Assembly: GCA_045661345.1 (NCBI GenBank) | Contig: JAZRFM010000014.1 | Coordinates: forward strand, 5,936-69,935 | Direction: 5' to 3' | Length of the DNA stretch: 64,000 nt | Source of the DNA: RUG12461 sp045661345 | Lineage (GTDB): Bacteria; Bacillota; Clostridia; Lachnospirales; Lachnospiraceae | In this document: in pieces, positions 17,101 to 26,101 of the stretch | Numbering within the stretch: position 1 is the stretch's first letter | Layout: every line of letters begins with the position of its first letter | Translations under genes and position numbers: made by a program | Notes under the pieces: generated by a model | Told to the model about the DNA's origin: nothing | The model's database searches: none | What the model saw: only the letters and a program-made list of their open reading frames with translations

Positions 17101-18004
17101 CAGGGGCACGCTGCCGGAAGGGGTGAGTAAAGAAACGGCTATTCCTTCCGATCCGTACCGCGCCGCAGAAAAGGAGATTTATCTCTGCAGACACAAGACC
17201 GCAAAGCCCAGGGTCTTTATTCCGGTATTTCCCGGTACCAACTGCGAATATGACAGCGCGAATGCCTTCGAAAAAGCAGGAGCCGTGACGAATACGCTTG
17301 TCTTTAAAAACCTGACCGGTGAAGCGATCCGGGAGTCCGCGGAAGCCTTCGCAAAGGCCGTGGATGCAGCGCAGATTGTCATGTTTCCGGGAGGATTTTC
17401 CGCAGGCGATGAGCCGGAGGGAAGTGCCAAGTTTTTTGCAAACGTCTTCCGCAATGAAAAAGTAAAGGATGCCGTCATGCGGCTGCTGACCGAGAGAGAC
17501 GGCCTGATGCTGGGGATCTGCAACGGGTTCCAGGCACTGATCAAGCTGGGACTCGTGCCCTATGGAAAGATTCTGGAACAGAGCGCGGATTCACCGACTC
17601 TGACCTACAATACCATCGGCAGACATATTTCTCATATGGTCTATACGAAGGTGGTTTCCAATAAGAGCCCCTGGCTTTCCCTTGCAGAGACAGGCAAAAC
17701 CTACGTCACACCTGCTTCCCACGGAGAGGGCAGGTTTGTCGCATCGGAGGAATGGATCGCAAAGCTTCGGGAGAACGGACAGATCGCAACACAGTACGCG
17801 GATTCGGAGGGGCACGTTTCCATGGATCCCGTCTGGAATGTCAACGGATCCTATGCTTCCATCGAGGGGATCACGAGCCCGGACGGCCGGATCTTCGGGA
17901 AGATGGCGCATGCAGAGAGGATCGGACGCTCTGTGGCGAAGAATATTTATGGCGATCAGGATATGAAGATTTTTGAATCAGGGGTGAGATACTTTACCGT
18001 ATGA
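14168..18004 (+). CDS. purL: Phosphoribosylformylglycinamidine synthase, single chain
   Basis: Large FGAM synthase for step four of purine synthesis. At 1,278 residues it fuses the synthetase and the glutaminase that are separate (PurL, PurQ, PurS) in Bacillus. The PurS-like N-terminus is followed by the ATP-binding core (DHCRHTTFSTEL, NETHNHPTEIEPFGGAATCLGG, GGKDSMSG). The C-terminal glutaminase starts near PRVFIPVFPGTNCEYDSA; its nucleophile Cys is in LMLGICNGFQALIKLG. A GAGGAGGA site precedes ATG 14168. The stop overlaps the ATG of the next gene by 4 bases (ATGA). Confidence 0.97.
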   Translation: MSVRRVYVEKKKGFAVAAEELRHEAKHNLGATGITGVRILIRYDIENLSEETYRKALYTVFSEPPVDDVFEETFDARGGQVFSVEYLPGQFDQRADSAEQCVKLLGSSEDPVIRSATTYVISGDVDDAALSAIKNHCINPVDSRETGEEKPQTLIQEFEEPADIATFDGFTGMAEAELKALYGSLGLAMTFRDFLHIQNYFREEEHRDPTVTEIRVLDTYWSDHCRHTTFSTELKNITFADGYYREPIEEAYREYLESFDRLYRDRKDKYVCLMDIALMGMKRLKAEGKLKDQEESDEINACSIVVPVEVDGQTEEWLVNFKNETHNHPTEIEPFGGAATCLGGAIRDPLSGRTYVYQAMRVTGAADPTVPNSATMPGKLPQKKLVRQAARGYSSYGNQIGLATGYVKEIYHPDYVAKRMEIGAVMGAAPRRAVQRLTSDPGDVIILLGGRTGRDGIGGATGSSKAHTTQSIDVCGAEVQKGNAPTERKLQRLFRREEVSHIIKKCNDFGAGGVSVAIGELAAGLTVQLDRVPKKYAGLDGTELAISESQERMAVVVDPKDVAQFLSYAAEENLEATEVAVVTKEPRLVLMWRGKKIVDIARAFLDTNGAHQETDVAVSLPVEEENPFRTYALPEVAKAVKAGDTKEACLATLRDLNVCSQKGLVEMFDGSIGAGSVLMPYGGKYQSTETQAMVAKLPVAKGHDCDTVTMMAYGFDPFLSGWSPFHGAVYAVTESIARITAAGGDPEKIRMTYQEYFRRMSGDPARWSQPFAALLGAFSAQIGYGLPSIGGKDSMSGTFNDIDVPPTLVSFAVDVAKEDDILTPELKSPGNRLVLFPLARDGFSLPGEGRDRNEGFAGILSMYKGIHELIQKGRIVSAYALDTKGVFAAAAKMAFGQGYGISFEELPDELFFGNNVGAILAEIPEAYAEELTGAGESEAIPVGIVTEAPVFQVKGKWELSVSEAQSAWEQTLERVFPSRGTLPEGVSKETAIPSDPYRAAEKEIYLCRHKTAKPRVFIPVFPGTNCEYDSANAFEKAGAVTNTLVFKNLTGEAIRESAEAFAKAVDAAQIVMFPGGFSAGDEPEGSAKFFANVFRNEKVKDAVMRLLTERDGLMLGICNGFQALIKLGLVPYGKILEQSADSPTLTYNTIGRHISHMVYTKVVSNKSPWLSLAETGKTYVTPASHGEGRFVASEEWIAKLRENGQIATQYADSEGHVSMDPVWNVNGSYASIEGITSPDGRIFGKMAHAERIGRSVAKNIYGDQDMKIFESGVRYFTV

Positions 18005-19233
18005 AACAGCTTTTTCATCGCAGAAAATTCTATATCTTTGTGGGAATCATTGCAGGGCTTTTGCTCAGTATCATCGGGCTGCTGATTTACTGCGATTATG
18101 AGAGCCGGATTCCCCGAACCATTGAATATGAAAACCTGCAAAGCGGAACAGTACACGAAGAGCTGGAGCTGGTGGTCGCACGGGGACTTCCCTGGAGAGA
18201 CTACACCATCTATTCGGATCTGCATGTCGGTGCGCAATATGACTGGGAGCTGATCAACTATTCCGGCCGTGAATTCCGCAACTGGTCCGTGGACATCATC
18301 TTCCCGGGAGCGGTGGAGGTGAACAGCTCCTGGAACGGACTGTTTTCCACCTCCGGCAATGTGCTGACCTACATACCGGAGCGAAATGATGAAATGGATC
18401 TTACGGTCGTCCATGCCCACTCCACCAGAGGGTTCGGAGCCGTGATCTACTCTTCGGAGGAAATGCTCCCGGAGAGAGCCACCCTGACCGGATACTGGCA
18501 TATGAGCATCCTGAATATGCCGGTGTTCTGGGTGCTGCTGGGCTGTATGGTCGTGGTGGTGTTCATCGGTCTCCTGAACCTGATGCTCTGGTATCGGACA
18601 GAAAAGTACCGGATGCAGATTGAAAAAGACGATGAGATGATCCGGCAGGCCATGCTGACCATGACGGACTTTATTGATGCCAAGGACAGCTATACCAAAG
18701 GTCATTCCAGCCGGGTTGCGATTTATGCGCAGGAACTGGCAAAGCGCCTCGGGGTATCGGATACGGACAGGAAAAATCTTTACTATATTGCCCTGATGCA
18801 TGACTGCGGAAAGGTCGGTGTTCCGGATGCGGTGTTAAAAAAGCCCGGGAAGCTTACGGACGATGAATTCCGCCTGATCCAGGCACATGCCACGGTGGGG
18901 AATCACCTGCTGACGCATTTTACCTCGATTCCGGATATCAGCGACGGAGCGCATTACCATCACGAACGGTTTGACGGGAGCGGCTATCCGGAAGGGCTGA
19001 AGGGAGAAGAGATCCCTTATGTTGCGAGGATCATTTGTATCGCGGATGCCGTGGACGCCATGAGTACGAACCGCTGCTATCGCGACCGGCTCACGGAGCA
19101 GGAGCTGATCGATGAGCTGAAGTATCATGCCGGGAAGCAGTTTGATCCGGATATGGTTCCGGCCATGATCGAGCTGATTCACGAGGGAATCATTCAAAAC
19201 ACACAAAAAGAATTTCCGAACCGCACGACCTAA
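18001..19233 (+). CDS. Membrane-bound HD-GYP domain phosphodiesterase
   Basis: 410 residues. An N-terminal membrane helix (IFVGIIAGLLLSIIGLLIY), a sensor region of about 150 residues, a second helix (VFWVLLGCMVVVVFIGLLNLML, near 175-196) and a cytosolic C-terminal HD-GYP domain. Its metal and catalytic motifs are complete: HSSRVA, LMHDCGKVGVPD, HATVGN and HHERFDGSGYPEGL, then DAVDAMSTNR. HD-GYP enzymes usually hydrolyse cyclic-di-GMP to GMP. The ATG overlaps the purL stop (ATGA). The extracytoplasmic part is unlike sensor domains I can name, so its ligand is unknown. Confidence 0.9.
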   Translation: MKQLFHRRKFYIFVGIIAGLLLSIIGLLIYCDYESRIPRTIEYENLQSGTVHEELELVVARGLPWRDYTIYSDLHVGAQYDWELINYSGREFRNWSVDIIFPGAVEVNSSWNGLFSTSGNVLTYIPERNDEMDLTVVHAHSTRGFGAVIYSSEEMLPERATLTGYWHMSILNMPVFWVLLGCMVVVVFIGLLNLMLWYRTEKYRMQIEKDDEMIRQAMLTMTDFIDAKDSYTKGHSSRVAIYAQELAKRLGVSDTDRKNLYYIALMHDCGKVGVPDAVLKKPGKLTDDEFRLIQAHATVGNHLLTHFTSIPDISDGAHYHHERFDGSGYPEGLKGEEIPYVARIICIADAVDAMSTNRCYRDRLTEQELIDELKYHAGKQFDPDMVPAMIELIHEGIIQNTQKEFPNRTT

Positions 19234-19310
19234 TATCTGCTGTAAAATTGTCGATATAGACAGAGGAAACGGATTTTTGTACACCTTGCGTTCGAAACGG
19301 AGGGCTGCAT

Positions 19311-20021
19311 ATGAAATTTAAGCGAATTGATCTGGAAACCGTAAGATGTCTGATCTCGGAGGCAGAGCTTCAGGAGAACGGGCTGGATATGGATGATTTT
19401 TTGAAGAGCGGGGAAAAGACAGAAGACTTTCTTCGCAAGATCATCATGATGGCAGAAGAGGAGGTGGGCTACAAGGTGCCCGGCGGATCGCTTTCCGTAC
19501 AGGCGTCCATCCTGCCGAATCACATCCTTTCTCTGACATTGTCCGAGAAGCAGAACGGCATTCTGGATATTCTGAAGAATCTGAAAAATGCGTTGACAAA
19601 GATCTCGGATGCGGTCAGGGATGACGACACAGAGGCTTTCCGGGAGATCCTGGAGGCCATGGGGGCCACCGATGCGAGAGAACGGATCGGGACGCATGCA
19701 GACGAGCCCGATCAGAAGAGCCCGGTGAAGAATGCTTACCAGGTCGAATTTGAAAACTTCGATCACATCCTGCACTATGCACAGGGGACCTATCTGCAGG
19801 TTCCGGTGGAGAACGTGATTTACCGGCTGCCCCGGAACGGGATGTACTATCTTGTGATCCGGAAGGGCAAGCTGAATGATGATGAGATGTGCAGACTTTT
19901 GTCGGCGGCACTTGATTTTTCAAACGCGATTTATTCCGACACGGCGCTGCTCGCTTATCTGGACGAGCATGGAGAGATGATTCTGAAGGGAGATGCTATC
20001 GAAACCTTACGCAGGTTATAG
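19311..20021 (+). CDS. mecA: Adaptor protein MecA
   Basis: 236 residues matching the MecA/YpbH pattern. The N-terminal substrate-binding domain starts MKFKRIDLETVRCLISEAEL and continues LDMDDFLKSGEKTEDFLRKIIMMAEEEVGY. A variable acidic linker (about 110-145) leads to the C-terminal ClpC-binding domain (YQVEFENFDHILHYA, YYLVIRKGKLNDDEMCRLLSAALDF). In Bacillus this protein delivers substrates to ClpC and promotes its assembly; a ClpC lies at 46493-48949. GGAGGG precedes ATG 19311. The GH13 gene follows 23 bases later. Confidence 0.9.
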   Translation: MKFKRIDLETVRCLISEAELQENGLDMDDFLKSGEKTEDFLRKIIMMAEEEVGYKVPGGSLSVQASILPNHILSLTLSEKQNGILDILKNLKNALTKISDAVRDDDTEAFREILEAMGATDARERIGTHADEPDQKSPVKNAYQVEFENFDHILHYAQGTYLQVPVENVIYRLPRNGMYYLVIRKGKLNDDEMCRLLSAALDFSNAIYSDTALLAYLDEHGEMILKGDAIETLRRL

Positions 20022-20044
20022 AAAAAGGAGGGAGAGAGACAACC

Positions 20045-21355
20045 ATGTGGGCATATGAAAAAGTGTTCTATCAGTTCTATCCGTTGGGGATGACCGGTGC
20101 GCCATTCGAGAATGACGGGGTGCTGACGCACCGGATCCGACAAATTGAGGACTTCCTGCCGCACCTTACGAAATGCAACGTTGGTGCGGTTTATTTTTCC
20201 CCGATTTTTGAATCCGACACGCATGGCTACAACACCAGAGATTACAGGAAGATTGACACGCGTCTCGGGACAAATGAGGATTTCAAAGAGCTGGTACAGA
20301 AATTTCACGAGGCCGGGATACGCGTGATCATTGATGCTGTCTTCAATCACGTCGGACGCGGCTTTTTTGCATTTCGCGATGTGCAGGAAAAACGTTGGGA
20401 CAGTCCCTACAAGGACTGGTTTCATCTGAGCTTTGACGGGAATTCCAACTACAACGACGGATTCTGGTATGAAGGCTGGGAAGGCAACTATGACCTTGTG
20501 AAGCTGAATCTTCACAATGAGGATGTGGTGCAGCACCTGTTTGAAGCTGTGGATTTCTGGAAAAAAGAATTCGATATCGATGGGCTCCGGCTTGACGTGG
20601 CGTACTGCCTGGACCGGGGGTTTCTGCACCGGCTGCGGGAGCACTGCAATGGGCTGTCCCCCGATTTCTTTCTGGTGGGAGAAATGGTGCACGGCAACTA
20701 CTACGAGTACATCAATGACGGCATGCTGCACTCCGTGACGAACTACGAGTGCTACAAAGGCCTCTATTCCGCCATGAACAGCTACAACCTTTTTGAGATC
20801 GTACATTCTCTGCTTCGTCTGTTCGGACCGGAGCAGTGGTGTCTGTGCCGCGGGATGCACCTGCTTTCCTTTGTGGACAACCATGATGTAAGCCGCATCG
20901 CCTCCGTTCTTGAAAACCCGAACCATCTCCCCCTGATTTACGGATTGCTCTTTGGGATGCCGGGGATTCCCATTATTTACTACGGAAGCGAGTGGGGGAT
21001 CACCGGGAAGAAAAGCGACGGGGATCCGGCACTGCGTCCGGAGGTCAGGAAGCCGGAATGGAATTCCCTTACGGATCTCATCGCGAAGCTCGCGGAGATC
21101 AAGCAGAACTCCGAAGCCCTGAATTACGGCGGGATCCGGCAGGTGGTGCTGACAAACCGCCAGTGTATTCTGGAACGGAAAAGTGAACATGAGCGCGTCC
21201 TCATTGCGATCAATATCGATGAAAATGAGTACACCGCACATTTTGATGCGGGATGCGGACAGGCCGAAGAAATGATTACCGGAAAGCTCCATGACTTTGG
21301 CGGAGGCTCGGTATTGCCGGGTTATTCCGTACAATTCTGGAAAATGGAGCGCTAG
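20045..21355 (+). CDS. GH13 alpha-amylase-family glycosidase, cytosolic
   Basis: 436 residues, no signal peptide. It is a compact (beta/alpha)8 enzyme with the four GH13 regions: IDAVFNHV, GLRLDVAYC (nucleophile Asp), FLVGEMVHG (acid/base Glu) and FVDNHDVSR (third Asp). Substrates are likely short alpha-glucans or maltodextrins, which fits glgP in the same window. A short beta-domain closes the C-terminus. AGGAGGGA precedes ATG 20045. It may share a transcript with mecA (23-base gap). Whether it hydrolyses or transfers glucose cannot be told from sequence. Confidence 0.9.
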   Translation: MWAYEKVFYQFYPLGMTGAPFENDGVLTHRIRQIEDFLPHLTKCNVGAVYFSPIFESDTHGYNTRDYRKIDTRLGTNEDFKELVQKFHEAGIRVIIDAVFNHVGRGFFAFRDVQEKRWDSPYKDWFHLSFDGNSNYNDGFWYEGWEGNYDLVKLNLHNEDVVQHLFEAVDFWKKEFDIDGLRLDVAYCLDRGFLHRLREHCNGLSPDFFLVGEMVHGNYYEYINDGMLHSVTNYECYKGLYSAMNSYNLFEIVHSLLRLFGPEQWCLCRGMHLLSFVDNHDVSRIASVLENPNHLPLIYGLLFGMPGIPIIYYGSEWGITGKKSDGDPALRPEVRKPEWNSLTDLIAKLAEIKQNSEALNYGGIRQVVLTNRQCILERKSEHERVLIAINIDENEYTAHFDAGCGQAEEMITGKLHDFGGGSVLPGYSVQFWKMER

Positions 21356-21407
21356 ACATGTGAAAGGGAAGCGACTGATCGGTGCTTCCGGGACGAAAAG
21401 AGGAATT

Positions 21408-24400
21408 ATGATCAAGTTAAGTGTAAAGAAACCGTTTGTGGTGCTTGTGGGCGTCATCGTCATCATGCTGATCGGCGCAGTGGCGCTGATACGTATGGAG
21501 ACCAGTCTGCTGCCGGATATGGATCTGCCCTACATGGCAGTGATCACGACATACCCCGGGGCCAGCCCCGAAAAGGTGGAGGAAAACCTCACGAAGCCGA
21601 TGGAAAGTGCCCTCGGAACGGTATCCGGCGTGGAGTCGGTGCTCAGCGTGAGCGGAGAAAACTACAGCATGATCACGCTGGAATTCACGGATGGAACGAA
21701 TATGGATTCCGCCATGGTAAAGGTCAGCTCCGCGGTGAACCAGATCGAGGCCGCGCTGCCGGAGGAATGCGGCACACCCAATATCATGGAGATCAGCATG
21801 GATATGATGGCGACCCTGTACGCCAGTGTCAGCTATGACGGGATGGATATCTATGCGCTTTCCGATTTTACGGAAGATACCGTGATGCCCTTCCTGGAGC
21901 GTCAGAACGGTGTAGCCAGCGTGAATGCGGCGGGTATCGTTGACCAGGTGGTGGAGGTACGGCTTTCCGAGGAAAAGGTCGACGACGTCAACAAACGGAT
22001 CAAACAGAAAGTGGCGGATGGATTCCGCGAGGCGGAGGAGGAGCTGCAGAAAGCGAAGGACGACCTCGCGGCGGCGGAAAAAACCCTTGCCTCCAAGGAG
22101 CGGGAATATCAGAAAGCCGTCTCTGCCATGACACCGGAGATGATCGCAGCGGCCGGGCTGTCCAATGCAAAGGCGCAGATCGCAGGCGGCAAGCGTGAAA
22201 TCGCGGAAGGGAAAAAAGAGCTGGAGGCAGCGGAGGAGGCGCTGAAAACCGCCCGGGAGGAGGCGGAAGAGGCTGCGAACGTGGATCAGCTCGTGAACCT
22301 GGACACCATCAGCCAGATCATCTATGCGCAGAACTTTGCGATGCCGGCCGGGTATCTGGACAGTGAGGATGACAATCAGTGGATTCTGAAGGTGGGCGAA
22401 AACTACACTTCTCCGGAGGAGCTGTCTGCGATGGTACTGACGTCAGCCGGAGGCGAGGACATCCTCCTTTCGGATGTGGCGGACATTACGGTGATCGACC
22501 ACGCCGGGGATTCATACTCGAGAGTCAACGGGGAACAGGGGATTCTGCTTTCCGTCTTTAAGGGGAGCACTGCCGGGACGAGTGCCGTCAGCAAAGAAGT
22601 GAAGAACGCCATGCAGGAGCTGGAGGACTCCTATGAGGGGCTGCACATTGTTCCCCTCATCGACCAGGGCGCCTTTATCAATATGGTCATTCACAGTATC
22701 GCCATCAGCATGCTGATCGGGGCACTTCTTGCCATTGTGATTCTGGCGATCTTTCTTCTGGATATCCGCCCGACCCTTGTGGTGGCTTTCAGTATTCCCT
22801 TCAGTATCCTGACGGCCATCGTCATTATGTACTTCACCGGGATTTCCATCAACCTGATGTCCCTGTTCGGGATCTCCCTTGCAGTGGGTATGCTGGTGGA
22901 CAATTCCATTGTCGTGATCGAGAATATTTACCGCCTGCGGTTCAGGGGACTGTCTGCGCCCCGGGCGGCGGTGCAGGGCACACGGCAGGTCTCCGGCGCG
23001 ATCATCAGCTCGACGCTGACGACGATCTGCGTGTTCTTCCCCATCGTATTTACCAGCGGTCTGGTACGACAGCTGATGCTGCCCTTCTCCCTTTCCATCG
23101 TGTTTGCACTGCTGGCGTCACTGCTTGTTGCCATGACGGTAGTGCCCGTGATGGGCTCCACACTTCTGAAAAAAACAACACCGCGCCAGCATAAGGTTTT
23201 TGACAGGATCCAGAACGTATACGGCGCGATCCTGTCCTTCTTCCTGAAAGTAAAGCTGATCCCCCTGGCGGTAGCGGGCGGGCTCCTCGCTTTCTGTGTC
23301 GTACAGGTACTGCGGATGGGAATCGTCCTGCTTCCGAATGCGGGATCCGATCAGGTCACCCTGCAGGCAAAGCTTGATGAAGAGCTGACGCAGGAGGAAT
23401 GTTATGAAACCGCGGACCGGATCATGGAGGCAGTGATCAGCGAACCGGGGGTGAAGGTGCTGGGTCTGATGGACGGCAACAGTGCTTCCGGGATCAACGG
23501 CGCAGCTCTTTCGGGAGAAAGAATGGATGCCCACTCCTTCTCCGGCTATATCATTCCGGAGGACGGCATGGATACCACAGAGGAGCTGAACGACCTCTGC
23601 CACAGGCTGACCGCTGCGGTTTCCGACATCGACGGTGAGATCACCATTACCAATTCCATGATGGGAGAGATGACGGCGCTCCTGGGACAGGGGCTGGAGA
23701 TCGATATTTTCGGAAATGATGTTACAGAGCTGATCCGCATCTCCGAAGAGGTGATGGATATCGTTTCCTCCGTGCAGGGATTTTCGGATATCACCAACGG
23801 GATCGGAACACCGGAAAAAGAAATCCACCTCCTGATCGATAAAGACGAAGCGATGCGTCTCGGGATCACGGAAGCGGAATTGTATCAGTTGATCGCATCC
23901 AGGCTGCAGACCGAAAAAACCCCCACCTCCCTCACAATGGACCAAAGGGAAATGGATGTCACGGTAGTGGATGAGCTGGACACCCTGACGGCGGACAATC
24001 TGCTGGATCTGACCTTTGAAACGAAGAAGCAGGATGAAAACGGGGAGATGGTGGAGGAAACGCATAAGCTCTCCGATGTGGCCGAGGTGGAATACCGGGA
24101 TACGGTTTCCGAGATCCACCGGGAAAACGGCACACGCAAGATCACGGTTTCCGCAGATGTGGAGGACGGCTACAACCTGACGCTTTTGAACCGGCAGGTG
24201 GAGGCAAAGCTCAACGCCTATGACATGCCGGAGGGTTATTCCTACGCCTTCGGCGGAGAAATGGAAAACATTTATGATATGCTGCGGCAGATGGGGCTGC
24301 TGATGATTGTTGGCGCCGTGCTGATCTATCTGGTGATGGTGGCGCAGTTCCAAAGCCTCCTTTCGCCGTTTATCGTGATCTTTACCGTGCCCCTTGCCTT

Positions 24401-24881
24401 CACGGGAGGCATGATCGGCATGCTCGTTACCGGGTCACAGATGTCACTGGTTTCCCTGATGGGATTTTTGGTGCTCATGGGGACTGTGGTCAACAACGGT
24501 ATCGTTTTTGTGGACTACGTGAACCAGCTTCGGATCGGCGGTCTGGAAAAGAAACAGGCCCTCGTTGCGGCGGGAAAGACCAGAATGCGCCCCATCCTGA
24601 TGACGGCGCTGACCACGATCCTTGCCATGATGGCCATGTTCTTCAACCCGGATGCGGGCGCGGAGATGAGCAAGGATATGGCAATCGTCGTCGCGGCAGG
24701 TCTTTTGTATGCCACCCTGATGACACTCTTTGTCGAGCCGGTGCTGTATGATATCTTCTACCGTAAGCAGCCGAAGGTGGTGGACGTGGGTGAAGACGAC
24801 CTGGATACGGTACCGGATGATGCGGCGGACTTTCTGGAAAAGCTCCGGGAGAGTGATCCTACCGGAGGCGGCACGCCTTGA
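21408..24881 (+). CDS. RND-type (AcrB/SwrC-like) exporter with coiled-coil insert
   Basis: 1,157 residues with the HAE1 RND layout: one N-terminal membrane helix, a large external loop (about 30-430), five or six helices, a second loop and the last helices. Family motifs include METSLLPDMDLP, the proton-relay segment in TM4 (GMLVDNSIVVIENIYR) and FQSLLSPFIVIFTVPLAF. About residues 190-290 form an insert with strong coiled-coil heptads (EAEEELQKAKDDLAAAEKTL, KREIAEGKKELEAAEEALK) inside the first porter loop. ATG 21408, behind AGAGGA, replaces a longer frame that begins inside the GH13 gene. No adaptor or outer-membrane gene is nearby, as expected in Gram-positives. Substrate unknown. Confidence 0.9.
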   Translation: MIKLSVKKPFVVLVGVIVIMLIGAVALIRMETSLLPDMDLPYMAVITTYPGASPEKVEENLTKPMESALGTVSGVESVLSVSGENYSMITLEFTDGTNMDSAMVKVSSAVNQIEAALPEECGTPNIMEISMDMMATLYASVSYDGMDIYALSDFTEDTVMPFLERQNGVASVNAAGIVDQVVEVRLSEEKVDDVNKRIKQKVADGFREAEEELQKAKDDLAAAEKTLASKEREYQKAVSAMTPEMIAAAGLSNAKAQIAGGKREIAEGKKELEAAEEALKTAREEAEEAANVDQLVNLDTISQIIYAQNFAMPAGYLDSEDDNQWILKVGENYTSPEELSAMVLTSAGGEDILLSDVADITVIDHAGDSYSRVNGEQGILLSVFKGSTAGTSAVSKEVKNAMQELEDSYEGLHIVPLIDQGAFINMVIHSIAISMLIGALLAIVILAIFLLDIRPTLVVAFSIPFSILTAIVIMYFTGISINLMSLFGISLAVGMLVDNSIVVIENIYRLRFRGLSAPRAAVQGTRQVSGAIISSTLTTICVFFPIVFTSGLVRQLMLPFSLSIVFALLASLLVAMTVVPVMGSTLLKKTTPRQHKVFDRIQNVYGAILSFFLKVKLIPLAVAGGLLAFCVVQVLRMGIVLLPNAGSDQVTLQAKLDEELTQEECYETADRIMEAVISEPGVKVLGLMDGNSASGINGAALSGERMDAHSFSGYIIPEDGMDTTEELNDLCHRLTAAVSDIDGEITITNSMMGEMTALLGQGLEIDIFGNDVTELIRISEEVMDIVSSVQGFSDITNGIGTPEKEIHLLIDKDEAMRLGITEAELYQLIASRLQTEKTPTSLTMDQREMDVTVVDELDTLTADNLLDLTFETKKQDENGEMVEETHKLSDVAEVEYRDTVSEIHRENGTRKITVSADVEDGYNLTLLNRQVEAKLNAYDMPEGYSYAFGGEMENIYDMLRQMGLLMIVGAVLIYLVMVAQFQSLLSPFIVIFTVPLAFTGGMIGMLVTGSQMSLVSLMGFLVLMGTVVNNGIVFVDYVNQLRIGGLEKKQALVAAGKTRMRPILMTALTTILAMMAMFFNPDAGAEMSKDMAIVVAAGLLYATLMTLFVEPVLYDIFYRKQPKVVDVGEDDLDTVPDDAADFLEKLRESDPTGGGTP

Positions 24882-24906
24882 AAAAAGCATAGGGAAGATG
24901 TAGAAT
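24878..24906 (+). promoter_or_regulatory. Sigma-A promoter for pta
   Basis: TTGAAA (24878-24883), exactly 17 bases, then TAGAAT (24901-24906). The -35 overlaps the exporter stop codon. Transcription would start near 24913, giving a leader of about 32 bases to ATG 24945. Confidence 0.7.
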
Positions 24907-24944
24907 GAAGAAAGATTTTTTGTAGAAAAGGAGTGATTTTTCAA

Positions 24945-25934
24945 ATGGGAAGCTTTGGTTTTGGTCAGTTGATTGATATGCTGCGCAAAAATCCGAAGAA
25001 AATCGTTTTTACAGAAGGAACGGATCCGCGTGTGCTGGAGGCGGCGTCACGACTTCTTGCCGGGACATTCTTAAGTCCGATCCTGGTGGGCAATCCTGAC
25101 GAGGTGGCGAAGGCGGCGGAAGAATCCGCGTTCAATATCCGGGGAGCACAGATCATCGATCCTGCCAATTTTGACAGGATGGACGAAATGGTGGATCTCT
25201 TCTGCGAGCTGCGCAAGAAGAAGGGGGTCACGCCGGAACAGGCACGCCAGACCCTGAAGGCAGCGAACTATTTCGGCACGATGCTTGTGAAGATGGGAAT
25301 CGGCGACGCGCTTCTCGGCGGTGCGACCTATTCCACCGCAGACACGGTACGCCCGGCACTGCAGCTTATCAAAACAAAACCCGGTAATTCCATTGTGTCT
25401 TCCGTCTTCATTCTGGTAAGACCCGGCGCATCCGGTGAAAATGAAGTGCTGGCCATGGGAGACTGTGCCATCAACATCAAGCCCACAGAGGATGAACTCG
25501 TGGAGATCGCCTATGAGGTTGCAAACTGTGCCAGGATCTTCGGGATTGATCCGCGGATCGCATTCTTAAGCTACTCTACCTGGGGCTCCGGTTCCGGCGA
25601 AGACGTGGATAAGATGCACAATGCGGCAAAGAAAGCAAAAGAAAAGTATCCGGATCTCATCATCGACGGTGAGATGCAGTTTGACGCGGCGGTTTCTCCC
25701 CGTGTCGCGAAGCAGAAGTGTCCGGACAGTGCAACGGAAGGCCGTGCAAATGCATTTATCTTCCCGGACATCAACGCCGGTAATATCGGCTACAAGATTG
25801 CACAGAGACTCGGCCGCTTCGATGCATACGGACCGATCCTGCTGGGACTCAATGCCCCGATCAATGATCTGTCCAGAGGCTGCAACGCAGGCGAAGTCTA
25901 TTCCATGGCAATCATCACGGCGGCCCTCGCCTGA
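24945..25934 (+). CDS. pta: Phosphate acetyltransferase
   Basis: Converts acetyl-CoA and phosphate to acetyl phosphate, the first half of the acetate/ATP route in fermenters. 329 residues, the short (catalytic-domain-only) form. Family motifs: KKIVFTEGTDPRVLEAASRL, LLGGATYSTADTVRPALQ, IAFLSYSTWGSG and GPILLGLNAPINDLSRGC. The start is ATG 24945 with AGGAG at 24929-24933; the in-frame GTG at 24933 overlaps that site. The gene has its own promoter and terminator. The usual partner ackA is not adjacent, a small oddity. Phosphate butyryltransferase is a less likely alternative. Confidence 0.93.
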   Translation: MGSFGFGQLIDMLRKNPKKIVFTEGTDPRVLEAASRLLAGTFLSPILVGNPDEVAKAAEESAFNIRGAQIIDPANFDRMDEMVDLFCELRKKKGVTPEQARQTLKAANYFGTMLVKMGIGDALLGGATYSTADTVRPALQLIKTKPGNSIVSSVFILVRPGASGENEVLAMGDCAINIKPTEDELVEIAYEVANCARIFGIDPRIAFLSYSTWGSGSGEDVDKMHNAAKKAKEKYPDLIIDGEMQFDAAVSPRVAKQKCPDSATEGRANAFIFPDINAGNIGYKIAQRLGRFDAYGPILLGLNAPINDLSRGCNAGEVYSMAIITAALA

Positions 25935-25959
25935 GAACCGACAACCTCTCTGATCTTCC

Positions 25960-25993
25960 TCGCGGCTCCCGCGTGAGCCGCGATTTTTTGTTT
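25960..25993 (+). terminator. Intrinsic terminator after pta
   Basis: TCGCGGCTC (25960-25968) pairs with GAGCCGCGA (25975-25983) around a 6-base loop, followed by TTTTTTGTTT. Confidence 0.92.
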
Positions 25994-26101
25994 CCATGCA
26001 AACGGAGGTTTACACCTTGGCCCCGCCAGGGGCAGACATGCCGGGAGTGGTGGCGGGCAATCGTCCGGGAATAGAGGGAATCCACCGAAAGGAGAGTGCG
26101 G

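Noticed and set aside
19955..21466. 503-codon open frame antisense to the GH13 gene
   Set aside because: Lies over a gene with intact catalytic motifs and has no start signals.
25994..26090. Short plus-strand frame between pta and the M32 gene
   Set aside because: Its ATG lies in the terminator tail with no ribosome site, and the composition is not protein-like.
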